Source: Rhizobium leguminosarum
Lineage (GTDB): Bacteria > Pseudomonadota > Alphaproteobacteria > Rhizobiales > Rhizobiaceae
Direction: 5' to 3'
Assembly: GCF_001679785.1 (NCBI RefSeq)
Contig: NZ_CP016289.1
Location: forward strand, 1-64,000
DNA length: 64,000 bases
Shown here: positions 27,669 through 37,318 of the stretch, one piece after another
How the letters are laid out: each line of letters begins with the position of its first letter
Numbering within the stretch: the stretch's first letter is position 1
Made by a program: the position numbers and the translations under genes
The notes under the pieces: model-generated
Told to the model about the DNA's origin: nothing
What the model saw: the letters and a program-made list of their open reading frames with translations, nothing else
Database searches by the model: none

Positions 27669-27985
27669 CTTTAGAAAAACACGCCTTCAAAATGCAGCTC
27701 AATCCCGGCATGGAAGCCGAATACCGCCGGCGGCATGACGAGATCTGGCCGGAATTGGTCGATCTCCTGCACAAGTCAGGCGCCAGCGACTATTCCATCC
27801 ATCTCGACCGCGAGACCAACACGCTGTTCGGCGTGTTGACGCGACCGGCCGACCACACGATGGCGAGCCTGCCGGACCATCCGGTCGTGAAAAAGTGGTG
27901 GGCTTATATGGCCGACATCATGGCGACCAATCCCGATAATTCACCGGTCCAGAGCGACCTGGTCACCGTCTTCCATATGCCATGA
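27665..27985 (+). CDS. rhaU: L-rhamnose mutarotase
   Basis: 106 residues. The family pattern [20 protein letters not shown] places the conserved His24, and [15 protein letters not shown] is the second hallmark. The protein interconverts alpha and beta anomers of L-rhamnose, speeding supply to the isomerase. It is the homologue of E. coli RhaM/YiiL, and RhaU of R. leguminosarum has been shown to be a mutarotase. Start and stop both overlap neighbours by 4 bases. Confidence 0.93.
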   Translation: MTLEKHAFKMQLNPGMEAEYRRRHDEIWPELVDLLHKSGASDYSIHLDRETNTLFGVLTRPADHTMASLPDHPVVKKWWAYMADIMATNPDNSPVQSDLVTVFHMP

Positions 27986-29358
27986 ACGCCTCCTATCGCC
28001 GCATCGCCGTCCTCGACATCGGCAAGACCAATGCCAAGGTCGTCGTCCTCGACAGCGAGACGGGCGCCGAGATCGCCGTGTTGAAACGGCCGAATATCGC
28101 GATCAAAGCCGGTCTCTATCCGCATTACGACGTAGAGGCTCTCTGGTCCTTTGCGCTCGATGCGCTGAAGAGCCTTGCGCGCGAGCCAGGCTTCGACGCC
28201 ATTTCGATCACAACCCATGGCGCCTCCGCAGCACTCCTTGCCCGGGACGGCACGCTTACCATGCCTGTCATCGACTATGAACACGAATATCCGCAGGAAA
28301 TCCGCGACGCCTATACGCGGCTGCGCCCCTCCTTCGACGAAACCTTCTCGCCGCGCCTCGCGATGGGTCTCAATGTCGGCGCACAGCTGCACTACCAGAA
28401 GACCGCCTTTCCCGAGGAATTCGCAGAGGTGGCGACCATCCTCACCTATGCGCAATATTGGACGGCGCGGCTGACCGGTGTTGCCGCCAATGAGCTGACA
28501 TCGCTCGGCTGCCATACCGACCTCTGGAACCCGAGGGAGGGCCGCTATTCCTCGCTCGTCGACAGGCTCGCCATCCGCGACCTCATGGCGCCGATCCGCT
28601 CCGCCTTCGATGCGCTCGGCCCAGTCCTGCCCGACATCGCCGCTGAGCTCGGCCTTGCCGCAGCCGTGCCGGTCTATTGCGGCATTCACGATTCCAATGC
28701 CTCGCTGCTGCCGCATCTGGTCCATCGGGAAGCGCCCTTTGCCGTCGTCTCCACCGGCACATGGGTCATCAATTTCGGCGTCGGCGGCGATCTCGATCAT
28801 CTCGATCCGAAACGCGATGCGCTCGCCAATGTCGATGCCTATGGCCGTGCCGTCCCCTCCTCGCGTTTCATGGGCGGGCGGGAATTCGAGATCCTGTCGG
28901 CCGAGATCGGCCCTGTCGACGCAAAAGCCACTCAGACGGCAATCGGCCCGGTAATCGGAAAGGGCATGATGCTCCTGCCGAATATCGCCCCCGGTTCAGG
29001 ACCTTTTCCGGGAAAGGCAAGTCGCTGGATCGGCGCTGAAGAGGCAAGCCGCGAGGAGCGCTTTGCCGCTGCCTGTCTCTATCTCGCCTTGATGACCGAC
29101 GCCTGCCTCGGACTGGTCGGCGCCAGGGGCCCTATTATCGTCGAAGGGCCTTTTGCGCTCAATGGGACCTATCTCAAGCTGCTTGCCGCCTTGACCGATC
29201 GCGAGGTAATGGCCCTTCCGGGCTCGACCGGCACCAGCCAGGGTGCCGCCCTTCTCACCGGCATCCCGCCGGTATCGGGTGCCGAAACGCATGTTCCGCC
29301 GACCGCTATCCCCGGACTGACCGCCTATCGCACCCACTGGCACGCGGCGATGGAATAG
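27982..29358 (+). CDS. rhaK: Rhamnulokinase-type FGGY sugar kinase
   Basis: 458 residues of the FGGY carbohydrate-kinase family. The first phosphate-binding loop is [26 protein letters not shown] and [13 protein letters not shown] form the second domain's nucleotide region, and the late [14 protein letters not shown] segment is also typical. Expected reaction: L-rhamnulose to L-rhamnulose-1-phosphate. In R. leguminosarum RhaK is also needed for rhamnose uptake by the ABC transporter. It is the last gene of the operon, translationally coupled to rhaU. Confidence 0.92.
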   Translation: MNASYRRIAVLDIGKTNAKVVVLDSETGAEIAVLKRPNIAIKAGLYPHYDVEALWSFALDALKSLAREPGFDAISITTHGASAALLARDGTLTMPVIDYEHEYPQEIRDAYTRLRPSFDETFSPRLAMGLNVGAQLHYQKTAFPEEFAEVATILTYAQYWTARLTGVAANELTSLGCHTDLWNPREGRYSSLVDRLAIRDLMAPIRSAFDALGPVLPDIAAELGLAAAVPVYCGIHDSNASLLPHLVHREAPFAVVSTGTWVINFGVGGDLDHLDPKRDALANVDAYGRAVPSSRFMGGREFEILSAEIGPVDAKATQTAIGPVIGKGMMLLPNIAPGSGPFPGKASRWIGAEEASREERFAAACLYLALMTDACLGLVGARGPIIVEGPFALNGTYLKLLAALTDREVMALPGSTGTSQGAALLTGIPPVSGAETHVPPTAIPGLTAYRTHWHAAME

Positions 29359-29437
29359 GAGTCTTTCCAAAAGCGGCCTTGTTCGTCCCTGCCTTCTCGT
29401 TAGTGTGGCACCTCGAAAATCAGGTCGAGGAGATAGC

Positions 29438-30196
29438 ATGACAGAGACATTCGATCCGCGCGCGCCTGCCACCCGGCTTCACAGCCTGCGCCAGGCCGGT
29501 CGGCAGGAGGCAACGAGCACTTTCGCTCTGCCAGCCGATCTGCATCAGGCGATGGAGGCGCAGAATTTGCTTGCCGCTGCGGACCGTATTTCGAGCAATG
29601 CCTGGAAAGTCACGGTCTCGCCGCAGGGCCAGGCGGTTACCGCTCCGCTGCATCCCTATGCCGAAGCCGTCTCAGGCGCTGACATTCCCTGGTATCCGGG
29701 CCTGAAATTCGAGACCGAGATCGCCGTCCGTCTCGGCAGCGACCTGCCGGTCCGCGCGGGCATTCCCTACAGCCGCACTGAGGTGGTCGAGGCGATTTCC
29801 GCTGTCTATCTCGGCGCCGAGCTGCTGGTCAGCGCCGTTAAGGAAAGCGGCAGCCTTTCGTTTCTGCTGTTCGTCGCCGACCGCCTCGGCAATAGCGGCT
29901 ATGTGCTCGGTCCGAAGCTCGAAAAAAGCGTCGTCGATACCGCCGCTGGCACACCGCTCAAGGTCACTCATGCCGGCCGCACGATCTATGACGGTCCGGC
30001 CCAGCATCCGAAGGGCGATGTTCTCACCTGGCTCGTCGATTACGCCAATGATGGCTTGCGCCCCGAGACATCGCTGAAGGCTGGTGCGCTCATCACGACG
30101 GGCACGTTGAGCGGCGCGATCGAACTGACCGAACCCGGCGAGATCGACATCGTGTTCGGCGACATCAGGCTCAGCTTCTCGGTGTCGAAGGCTTGA
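29438..30196 (+). CDS. Fumarylacetoacetate-hydrolase family protein (2-keto-4-pentenoate hydratase-like)
   Basis: 252 residues. The fold of hydratases/decarboxylases acting on 2-oxo-enoic acids is indicated by WYPGLKFETEIAVRLGSDLP (metal site Glu pair), AELLVSAVKESGSL and the late ITTGTLSGAIELTEPGEIDI segment. GAGGAG precedes the ATG at 29438 by 6 bases. It lies 79 bases after rhaK on the same strand; it could be read through from the rhamnose operon, but the known rha pathway with aldolase does not need it. A meta-cleavage or sugar-acid role is possible. Confidence 0.75.
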   Translation: MTETFDPRAPATRLHSLRQAGRQEATSTFALPADLHQAMEAQNLLAAADRISSNAWKVTVSPQGQAVTAPLHPYAEAVSGADIPWYPGLKFETEIAVRLGSDLPVRAGIPYSRTEVVEAISAVYLGAELLVSAVKESGSLSFLLFVADRLGNSGYVLGPKLEKSVVDTAAGTPLKVTHAGRTIYDGPAQHPKGDVLTWLVDYANDGLRPETSLKAGALITTGTLSGAIELTEPGEIDIVFGDIRLSFSVSKA

Positions 30197-30283
30197 TTTG
30201 ACCCTGGTTTTCCCCGGTTTGGTGCCGGATTTGGTAATTGCCATCCGGTTCCGCCTGCGGTAATAAACTTGAGTACAAATTGA

Positions 30284-31207
30284 ATGTTTACTTCCGGCGC
30301 ATGGCCGGAGGCGGATGTGGAAATGACGTTTCAACCGCGGATGCAGAACAAGATCCAGGGCTTCTCCGTCATCGGCGGCGTGCATCGCCGCCTCTGGAAC
30401 GGCATCGTCGCCGATGTCTGGGACGTGGAATGCGCCTCCTATGCCGGCGGCTATTACGTCTCGCGCGATCCGCGGCTGTTCATCATGCTCGACAAGCGGG
30501 GACCGGGCAATTCGCGTATCAAGCTCACGCCAAAGGCGCAGGGCACCGTCCAGGACACGGAGATACGGCCGATCTCCTATGTGCCGGCCGGCATGGAAGT
30601 CTGGGCCGATCTGACCGACGTTCATTCGGTGCGCCACCTCGACATCCATTTCGACACGGAGACCGTGAGCCGCCGGCTGATGGAGGATATCGATCCGCGC
30701 CGTCTGGAAAGTCCGCAACTTCTGTTTTCCGATGAGCGGGTGCTGTCGCTGGCACAGCTGGTCGCCGCCGAATGCCTCAATCCGGAGCCGTTACACGATC
30801 TCTATGGCGACGGCCTGGCATTGGCGCTGATCATCGATGTCCTGAAGATTGCCAAGGCGATGCCGCGCAAACGCAGCAGGTTGGCCTCCTGGCAGCTTCG
30901 CCGCGCCACCGAATTCATCGAGGAAAATTGCCTGCGCAATATCCGCCTCGAGGAACTCGCCGGCCTCACCGGCCTGTCTCAATCGCATTTCAGCCATGCC
31001 TTCAAGGCCTCGACCGGCATTGCTCCGCATCAATGGCAGACCAATGCCCGGCTCGACAGGGCCAAGCGCCTGCTTGTCGAAAGCGAAAATGCGTTGACCG
31101 CAATCGCCGCCGAAACCGGCTTTGCCGATCAGGCGCATTTTACCCGCGTCTTCCGCAAGCATGTCGGCATCACGCCGGCGAGCTGGAAGAAGGCACAAGT
31201 TGCCTGA
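30284..31207 (+). CDS. AraC-family transcriptional activator, probably of siderophore uptake
   Basis: 307 residues. The C-terminal double helix-turn-helix (near 205-305) reads LRRATEFIEENCLRNIRLEE, then LAGLTGLSQSHFSHAFKAST and ESENALTAIAAETGFADQAH with FTRVFRKHVGITP. The N-terminal part has no recognised sugar-binding cupin signature; it may sense a ferric siderophore. The start at 30284 is the long option; 30323 has a better ribosome site (GAGGCGGATG). It stands directly before the TonB receptor gene, as do AraC regulators of other siderophore receptors. Confidence 0.85.
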   Translation: MFTSGAWPEADVEMTFQPRMQNKIQGFSVIGGVHRRLWNGIVADVWDVECASYAGGYYVSRDPRLFIMLDKRGPGNSRIKLTPKAQGTVQDTEIRPISYVPAGMEVWADLTDVHSVRHLDIHFDTETVSRRLMEDIDPRRLESPQLLFSDERVLSLAQLVAAECLNPEPLHDLYGDGLALALIIDVLKIAKAMPRKRSRLASWQLRRATEFIEENCLRNIRLEELAGLTGLSQSHFSHAFKASTGIAPHQWQTNARLDRAKRLLVESENALTAIAAETGFADQAHFTRVFRKHVGITPASWKKAQVA

Positions 31208-31208
31208 T

Positions 31209-31252
31209 TGCAACGCTTGGCGGGCAATTGTTTGCAACGCGGAGAATTGCCC
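31209..31252. promoter_or_regulatory. Paired TTGCAACGC repeats and GGGCAATT inverted repeat after the AraC gene
   Basis: TTGCAACGC occurs at 31209-31217 and 31232-31240, 23 bases apart (about two helical turns), as expected for AraC half-sites. GGGCAATT (31222-31229) and AATTGCCC (31245-31252) are inverted copies. It is about 120 bases before the receptor start. Confidence 0.5.
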
Positions 31253-31300
31253 AAAAACGTTCAATTTTCCCCGATCGCGACAATCCACCCCGGTAAAACT

Positions 31301-31315
31301 GAGTTAATCACTCAT
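31301..31315. promoter_or_regulatory. IRO-box-like site (predicted RirA operator)
   Basis: TGAGTTAATCACTCA fits the TGA-N9-TCA iron-responsive operator of rhizobia, with symmetric TGAGT/ACTCA ends. It lies 60 bases upstream of the siderophore receptor start, so iron repression by RirA is predicted. Confidence 0.6.
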
Positions 31316-31374
31316 CTTATTCAGGGCTTCGCCGCACGCTAAGCATCGCGCGGCACGAGTGGGGTAGAGGACAT

Positions 31375-33534
31375 ATGCGCGGGCAGACCAGGGGTCTCAA
31401 TTTCAAGGTAATTCTTTTGGCAGGCGCCGCGGTCGCCGGCCTGATGGCGGGCTCCGCCGCGGCACAGGAAGCGAATTCGACTGAGCTCGCGCCGATTGTG
31501 ATCCAGGGCGGCGGCGACACCGCCACCAGTCCGGTCAAAGGCTATGTCGCCAAGAACTCCTCCACCGGCTCGAAGAGCGACACCCCGCTCAACGAAATTC
31601 CGCAATCCGTCTCCGTCATCGGCACGGAGGAAATGGACGATCGCGGCATCACCAACAAGATCGACGAGGTGCTGCTTTATACGCCTGGTGTCACCGCGCA
31701 GCCCTTTGGCGGCGACGGCGATACGGATTGGTTCTACATTCGCGGCTTCGACGCCGGCCAGGCCGGCGTCTTCTTCGACAATCTAACGCTTTTCAGCTAC
31801 AGCTTCGGCGGCTTCCAGCTCGATCCCTTCATGCTGGAGCGCGTCGAGGTGCTGAAGGGGCCCGCCTCGGTCCTTTATGGCGGAGCAAACCCCGGCGGCA
31901 TCGTCAATCTCGTCCGCAAGCGCCCGCTCGACGAGCCGCTCTTCTATACCGAGATCGGCATCAACAGCAACGGCAACGCCTTCACCGGCTTCGATGTCTC
32001 CGACAAGGTCGGCTCCAGCGGAGCGATGAACTATCGCATCACCGGCAAGGTTGCCGGCGGCGACAATTATTCGGACTTTTCCGAGGATCTGCGCGGCTTC
32101 ATCATGCCGCAGCTCACCATTTCGCCGGATGACAGCACGAGCCTCACGGTCTGGAGTTACCTCGCCGGGCTCGACCAGGTGCATACCGGCAACGGCTTCT
32201 TCCCCTATGTCGGCACTGTCGAGGACGCGCCTTTCGGCAAGATCGACCGCGACGGCTTCTATGGCGAGCCCGATATCGACAACGGCAGCTATGTGCAGAA
32301 GATGATCGGCTACGAATTCGAGCATGAATTCGACAATGGCATCAAGTTCTCGCAGAATGCGCGCTACGGCCATCTCGACAAGCATGAGATCGGCCCCTAC
32401 CTGAACGGTTGGGTCGGCGGCGTGCCGACGGGTCCGGACTACCAGCTGGCGCGCATCGGCTTCGAAGGTCGCTCGGGGGTCGATAGCTTCTCGATCGACA
32501 ACCGGCTCGAGGGCGAGACCGAAATCGGCGGCGCCACGCATAATCTTCTCGTCGGGCTCGACTACACCTATTACCGCCTGGAAAATTGGCAGGCCTGCTG
32601 CGGCTCCAATTCGATCAGCGCGACCGATCCCATCTATGGCACGACACAGGGCGCCAATTTCGTCTATGCGGACGGCGTCGTCACCAAGAACCAGATCGGT
32701 GTCTACGCCCAGGATCGGATCCATTTCGGCGATGGCTGGCTGCTGACGCTCAACGGCCGCTACGACTATGTCGATATCGACCAGAACGCCGAAATCGGCA
32801 CGACCTACAGCACCAACGACAGCGCGCTCAGCGGCCGCATCGGCCTTGCCTATGAGTTCGACAACGGCCTGACGCCCTATGTCAGCGCCGCGACTTTCTT
32901 CAACCCGCTCGTCGGCACCGGTGTTTCCGGCGCGTTGAAGCCGGAGGAGGGCGAGCAGTTCGAAGGCGGCATCAAGTATGAGCCGGCCTTCATCGACGGC
33001 TCGCTGACCGCCTCGGTCTTCCACATCACCAAGCGCAACAACACGGTGACCAATCCGCTGACCTTCGCCCAGAGCCAGCTCGGCGAGGTGGTTTCGCGCG
33101 GCGCCGAACTCGAGGGTAAGGTCAATATCAACGAGAACTGGAAGGTTCTCGCATCGCTCGCCTATACCGACATGGAGGTGATGGAGAACGACGCCAATCC
33201 GGCGCTGGTCGGCAATTCACCCTATATCGTCCCGAAGGTGACCGCCGCTCTCTGGGTCGACTACACGCTGACGACAGGGGCTTTCGAGGGCATGAGCCTT
33301 GGCGCCGGCGTCCGCCATCAGGGCTGGTCCTGGGCCGATGAGGCCAATACCGAGAAGGTGCCGGCCGCCACGCTCGTCGACGCTGCGATCCGTTACGAGA
33401 AGGAAAACTGGGGCGCCTCGCTCAACGTCGCGAACCTCTTCGACAAGGAATATGTCAAGGGTTGCGGCGGGCTGACCGTCTGCGGTTACGGCGATGCCCG
33501 TACCGTCACCTTCAAGCTCAGCAGGAAGTGGTAA
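31375..33534 (+). CDS. TonB-dependent siderophore receptor
   Basis: 719 residues. Signal peptide (near 1-30, ending AGSAAAQ), then a TonB-box-like LAPIVIQGG, a plug domain (PQSVSVIGTEEMDDRG; YIRGFDAGQAGVFFDN; ERVEVLKGPASVLYG with GANPGGIVNLV) and a 22-strand barrel that ends in the aromatic-basic KLSRKW. This class imports hydroxamate ferric siderophores, and the fhuCDB-like genes that follow support this (vicibactin or ferrichrome type). The ATG follows GAGG. The receptor gene is intact, in contrast to fhuB downstream. Iron control by an upstream IRO-like box is predicted. Confidence 0.92.
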   Translation: MRGQTRGLNFKVILLAGAAVAGLMAGSAAAQEANSTELAPIVIQGGGDTATSPVKGYVAKNSSTGSKSDTPLNEIPQSVSVIGTEEMDDRGITNKIDEVLLYTPGVTAQPFGGDGDTDWFYIRGFDAGQAGVFFDNLTLFSYSFGGFQLDPFMLERVEVLKGPASVLYGGANPGGIVNLVRKRPLDEPLFYTEIGINSNGNAFTGFDVSDKVGSSGAMNYRITGKVAGGDNYSDFSEDLRGFIMPQLTISPDDSTSLTVWSYLAGLDQVHTGNGFFPYVGTVEDAPFGKIDRDGFYGEPDIDNGSYVQKMIGYEFEHEFDNGIKFSQNARYGHLDKHEIGPYLNGWVGGVPTGPDYQLARIGFEGRSGVDSFSIDNRLEGETEIGGATHNLLVGLDYTYYRLENWQACCGSNSISATDPIYGTTQGANFVYADGVVTKNQIGVYAQDRIHFGDGWLLTLNGRYDYVDIDQNAEIGTTYSTNDSALSGRIGLAYEFDNGLTPYVSAATFFNPLVGTGVSGALKPEEGEQFEGGIKYEPAFIDGSLTASVFHITKRNNTVTNPLTFAQSQLGEVVSRGAELEGKVNINENWKVLASLAYTDMEVMENDANPALVGNSPYIVPKVTAALWVDYTLTTGAFEGMSLGAGVRHQGWSWADEANTEKVPAATLVDAAIRYEKENWGASLNVANLFDKEYVKGCGGLTVCGYGDARTVTFKLSRKW

Positions 33535-33628
33535 GTTGACAATCTTAGTTTAGTTTTGCAGGAACCTGTGGGGGAAGCGAGGGCCTGCCCTCCCGAACCC
33601 GTTTGCAGCGCCGAACCTGGAGCAGACC

Positions 33629-34408
33629 ATGCCCTCGCCTTTCCTTGCCCTGTCGGCGATAGATTATGCCATCGGGCCGAAATCCATCCTGTCCGGCATC
33701 GACCTGACGCTTGAACGCGGCCGCATTTACGGACTGGTGGGGCCGAACGGTTCCGGCAAGAGCACGCTTTTGAAGATCGTCGCCCGCCAGGTCGCGCCGA
33801 AATCCGGCGCCATCTCCTTCGACGGCAAGCCGGCGGGTGACTGGGGCAGCCGGGCCTTTGCCCGGCACGTCGCCTACATGCCGCAATTCACGCCGGCGAC
33901 CGACGGGATGACCGTGCGGGAACTTGTGGCGCTCGGCCGTTTTCCCTGGCACGGCACGCTTGGCCGCTTCACCGCGACGGATCGCAACATGGTCGAGGAG
34001 GCGATCGTCCGCACCGAGCTCGAGGAATTTGCCGATCGTCTCGTCGCCAGCATGTCCGGCGGCGAACGCCAGCGCGCCTGGATCGCCATGATGCTCGCCC
34101 AGGATGCCCGCTGCCTGCTGCTCGACGAGCCGACGTCGGCGCTCGACCTCGCCCATCAGGCCAGCGTTCTCTCGCTGGTCAAGGAACTCAGCTATGAACG
34201 CGGGCTGACCGTCATCATCGTGCTGCACGATATCAACCTCGCCGCGCGCTATTGCGACGCGATCATCGCGCTCAACCGCGGCCGGATCACTGCCGAGGGC
34301 ACGCCCTCCGAGATCATGCAGGCCGACACGCTGCAGTCGATCTTCGGCGTCGGCATGGGCGTCTTCCCGCATCCGGTTCGAAACGAGCCGGTCAGCTATC
34401 TGTTGTAG
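33629..34408 (+). CDS. fhuC: Ferric siderophore ABC transporter ATP-binding protein
   Basis: 259 residues of the FepC/FhuC family. Walker A GPNGSGKSTLLK, signature MSGGERQRAWIAMML and Walker B CLLLDEPTSALDLAHQ are present; the H-loop is VLHDINLAARYCD. The combination EPTSALDLAHQ is typical of iron-siderophore and haem transporters. It begins 95 bases after the receptor gene and ends 3 bases before fhuD. Confidence 0.92.
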   Translation: MPSPFLALSAIDYAIGPKSILSGIDLTLERGRIYGLVGPNGSGKSTLLKIVARQVAPKSGAISFDGKPAGDWGSRAFARHVAYMPQFTPATDGMTVRELVALGRFPWHGTLGRFTATDRNMVEEAIVRTELEEFADRLVASMSGGERQRAWIAMMLAQDARCLLLDEPTSALDLAHQASVLSLVKELSYERGLTVIIVLHDINLAARYCDAIIALNRGRITAEGTPSEIMQADTLQSIFGVGMGVFPHPVRNEPVSYLL

Positions 34409-34411
34409 GCC

Positions 34412-35296
34412 ATGGCTTTTTTGGCGTTCTTCTCCCGCAGGGAGTTTCTGGCCGCTGCGGCGGCCTCGCTCTCCGCCCCCGCGCGTGTGCGGGCGGCGGA
34501 GGGCCCGCGCGTCGCGACGCTCGACTGGGCGCTGCTTGAAACCCTGCTGGCAATCGGCGCGAACGTCGTTGCGGCAACGGAACTGCGCCAATTCCGCGAG
34601 GTGGCGGTCACGCCTGACGTGCCGGCCACGACCGCCGACCTCGGCCTGCGCGGCACGCCGAATTTCGAGGTGCTGCGGTTTGCACGCCCGGACCTGATCT
34701 TCAACTCGAACTTCTATGCCTGGGCAGACGAACGCATGCGCGGGGTCGCGCCTGTGGAAAACCATGCGATCTACAAACCGGGCGAAAGCCCCTTCGCGCT
34801 GGCAGAACAGGCCACACTTGCAATCGGCGAGCGCCTGCAGCTTGCCGCAGCGAGACAGTTGACCGAAGAGCTTGCAGCCAGGCTCGACCGCTACCGGGCT
34901 CTCCTTGCCGCCGGCGACGGGCGCCCGGTGATCCCGATCAATCTCGGCGATGCCAGGCATTTCCGCGTCTTCGGCTCCGACAGCATGTTTGGCGAGGTGC
35001 TGAAACGCGTCGGCCTCACCAATGCCTGGCAGGCTCAGACCAGCTATTCGGCCGCCGCTCCCGTCGGCATCGAGATATTGGCGTCGATGCCCGACGCCTG
35101 GATCGTCATGATCCCGCCACACCCGGCCGATGCGCTCGCCACGCTCGCGACCAGCAGCTTCTGGAATGCGTTGCCGGCCGTGCGCGAAAAACGCGTGCTG
35201 ATGCTCGGCTCGATCAATCCCTATGGCGCACTGCCGGCGGCCGGCCGCTTTGCCGATCTTCTGGCGGAGGGGCTTCAACATGCATGGAATGGTTAG
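34412..35296 (+). CDS. fhuD: Ferric hydroxamate-binding protein with Tat-type signal
   Basis: 294 residues, periplasmic siderophore-binding protein of the helical-backbone type. The N-terminus has SRREFLAAAAASLSAPA, a twin-arginine signal. Domain landmarks are RVATLDWALLETLLAIG, ELRQFREVAVTPDVP and the long linking helix after SPFALAEQA. The C-terminus holds the interface LMLGSINPYGALPAA. It would hand ferric hydroxamates from the receptor to FhuB. Its end overlaps the fhuB start by 17 bases. Confidence 0.88.
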   Translation: MAFLAFFSRREFLAAAAASLSAPARVRAAEGPRVATLDWALLETLLAIGANVVAATELRQFREVAVTPDVPATTADLGLRGTPNFEVLRFARPDLIFNSNFYAWADERMRGVAPVENHAIYKPGESPFALAEQATLAIGERLQLAAARQLTEELAARLDRYRALLAAGDGRPVIPINLGDARHFRVFGSDSMFGEVLKRVGLTNAWQAQTSYSAAAPVGIEILASMPDAWIVMIPPHPADALATLATSSFWNALPAVREKRVLMLGSINPYGALPAAGRFADLLAEGLQHAWNG

Positions 35297-37284
35297 CCGC
35301 GCCAAGCCCGTAGGAAGCGCGGGCACGCCCGTCTTCGCGATATTACTGCCCCTACTCTGCATCACGGCCTTCGCACTCCTCATCGTAACGCGTCCCGAGA
35401 TTCCGCAGGGCGATGCCGACGCAGCCATGCTGAACGGGGTGCTGCTCTGGAACAGCATCATGCCCCGCGCCATGCTGGCATTGATCGCGGGCGCGGCACT
35501 CGGCCTTTCCGGCACATTGCTGCAGCGTGTCCTGCGCAATCCGATCGCCGATGCTTCCACGCTCGGCATTGCCTCCGGGGCCGAACTGGCAATGACGGCG
35601 GCCATGGGCTTCTCGCCCCTGCTCATCGGATTTTCGCGCGAGATGGCCGCCTTCGGCGGCGGGCTCGCGGCTGTCGCCATCGTGCTGGCTTTGAGCTGGC
35701 GGCGCGGGCTCGATCCGGTAACCGTCGCACTGTCTGGCCTGATCGTCAGCCTGATCGCCTCGGCCCTCAGCGTCACGCTGATCCTGTCGCGCGGCGAATA
35801 TGCCATGTCGATCCATATCTGGGGCGCCGGTTCGCTCAGTCAGCAAGATTGGAACGGCGTGCTCTCGCTCTGCCCCCGGCTTATCCTCGGCTTTGCCGCC
35901 GCTCTTCTCCTGGTGCGGCCGCTCCGCATCCTTGCCCTCGACGACAGCGGTGCCAGGAGCCTCGGCCTTGCCCTGCATTCGACCCGCCTGGCGATCGTCG
36001 CGCTCGCCGTCTGGCTTGCCGCCTCGGTAATATCAGAGGTCGGCGTGATCGGCTTCGTCGGGCTCGCGGCCCCCGCGATCGCAAGGCTTGCCGGCGCGCG
36101 CAGCACCGGCAAACTGATGCTGACAGCGCCGCTGATGGGCGCCGGCCTGCTGTTCCTGACCGATTGCCTCACCCAGATCCTCGGCCCCGGCTTTACCGAT
36201 CTTGCGCCGACGGGAGCCGCGACCGCCCTGCTCGGCGGTCCTTTGTTGCTCTGCCTGCTGCCCCGCGTGCATTCCGTTTCGGCCGTCGCCGCCCAGTCGA
36301 CCGCAGCGCTGAACAGGCTCGCCAAGCCGCTTCCGGCCCTTGGCGCGCTCTTTACTGCCGTCGCCCTGATCTTTGCCGTCGTCCTCACCGTCGGCCCGGC
36401 GGAGGACGGCTGGCATGTCGCGACCGGCTCGCTCTTGACCGATCTCCTGCCCTTCCGACTGCCGCGAACGATCGTGGCGGCCGGGGCGGGGCCGGCGCCA
36501 TGCTGGCGGCAGCCGGCTTCATCATGCAGCGCGTCACCGGCAATCCGATCGCCAGCCCGGAGGTCCTGGGCGTCAGCAGCGGTGCCGGTGCGGGTCTGAC
36601 CGTGGCGCTCTTCCTCTTCGGCTTCCCCTCGCCCATCATCATGCTGCTTGCCATGGCGCTCGGCGCGCTGGCCGCTCCTTCCTTGCGATGATCGCCATAT
36701 CAGCCCGCGCCCAATTCTCGCCGGAACGCATGCTGCTAGCCGGCGTCTGCATCGGCGCCTTCGCCATGGCGATCGTGACGATGGTACTCGCCCAGGGCGA
36801 TATGCGCGGCTACATCCTGCTGACATGGCTTTCCGGCTCGACCAACCGCGCCGGCGCCTTCGAAGCCTGGACGGCCATCATCTCGCTCGTCGTGCTGACA
36901 GCGCCCTTGCCCTTCCTCAGCCGCTGGCTGACGATCCTGCCGCTTGGCGCCGGCCCCAGCCGCGCCATCGGCCTTCATGTCGGGGCAAGCCGACTGGCGC
37001 TTGCCGTCCTCGCCGCGCTGATGACGGCGATCGCCTCCTTCCTTGTCGGACCACTCAGCCTCACCGGTCTCATTGCGCCGCATCTTGCCCGCCTTGCCGG
37101 CTTTCGCGCCCCAGGCCACCAGCTGACAGCGAGCCTTCTCTTCGGCGCCGGCGTGCTGATGACGGCGGACTGGCTGTCGCGCGTCGTCATCTACCCCTAC
37201 CAGGTGCCCGTCGGCCTCTTCGCCGCCCTGATCGGCGGCCCCTATCTCATCTGGCTGCTTTCGCGAAAGGAGGTTCGGCAATGA
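35280..37284 (+). pseudogene. fhuB: Ferric hydroxamate ABC permease, interrupted by two frameshifts
   Basis: FhuB is a double-length FecCD-type permease; E. coli FhuB has about 660 residues. Here 35280 to about 36490 encodes the first half and the start of the second in one frame, about 36490-36680 continues in another, and 36680-37284 in the third. Between frames the sequence is collinear (LPRTIVAA, then GAMLAAAGFIMQRVTGNPIA, then MIAISARAQFSPERMLLAGV). Both shifts behave as single-base losses, in GGCCGGGGCGGGGCC and in GCTCCTTCC. Restoring two bases gives about 668 residues, the family length. So it is either a recent pseudogene or two sequencing errors. The ribosome site GGAGGGG before 35280 is good. 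Confidence 0.85.
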
Positions 37285-37318
37285 TGGCTGAGCGGTTCAC
37301 GGCGCGCTGCGGTGCTGC

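Noticed and set aside
33545..35806. 753-residue minus-strand open frame over fhuC/fhuD/fhuB
   Set aside because: Antisense shadow; the plus strand carries clear ABC and binding-protein motifs.
36688..37284. Separate 198-residue permease gene
   Set aside because: It is the third piece of fhuB; the ATGA overlap with the preceding stop is a by-product of the frameshift. It lacks the N-terminal helices of a full FecCD unit.
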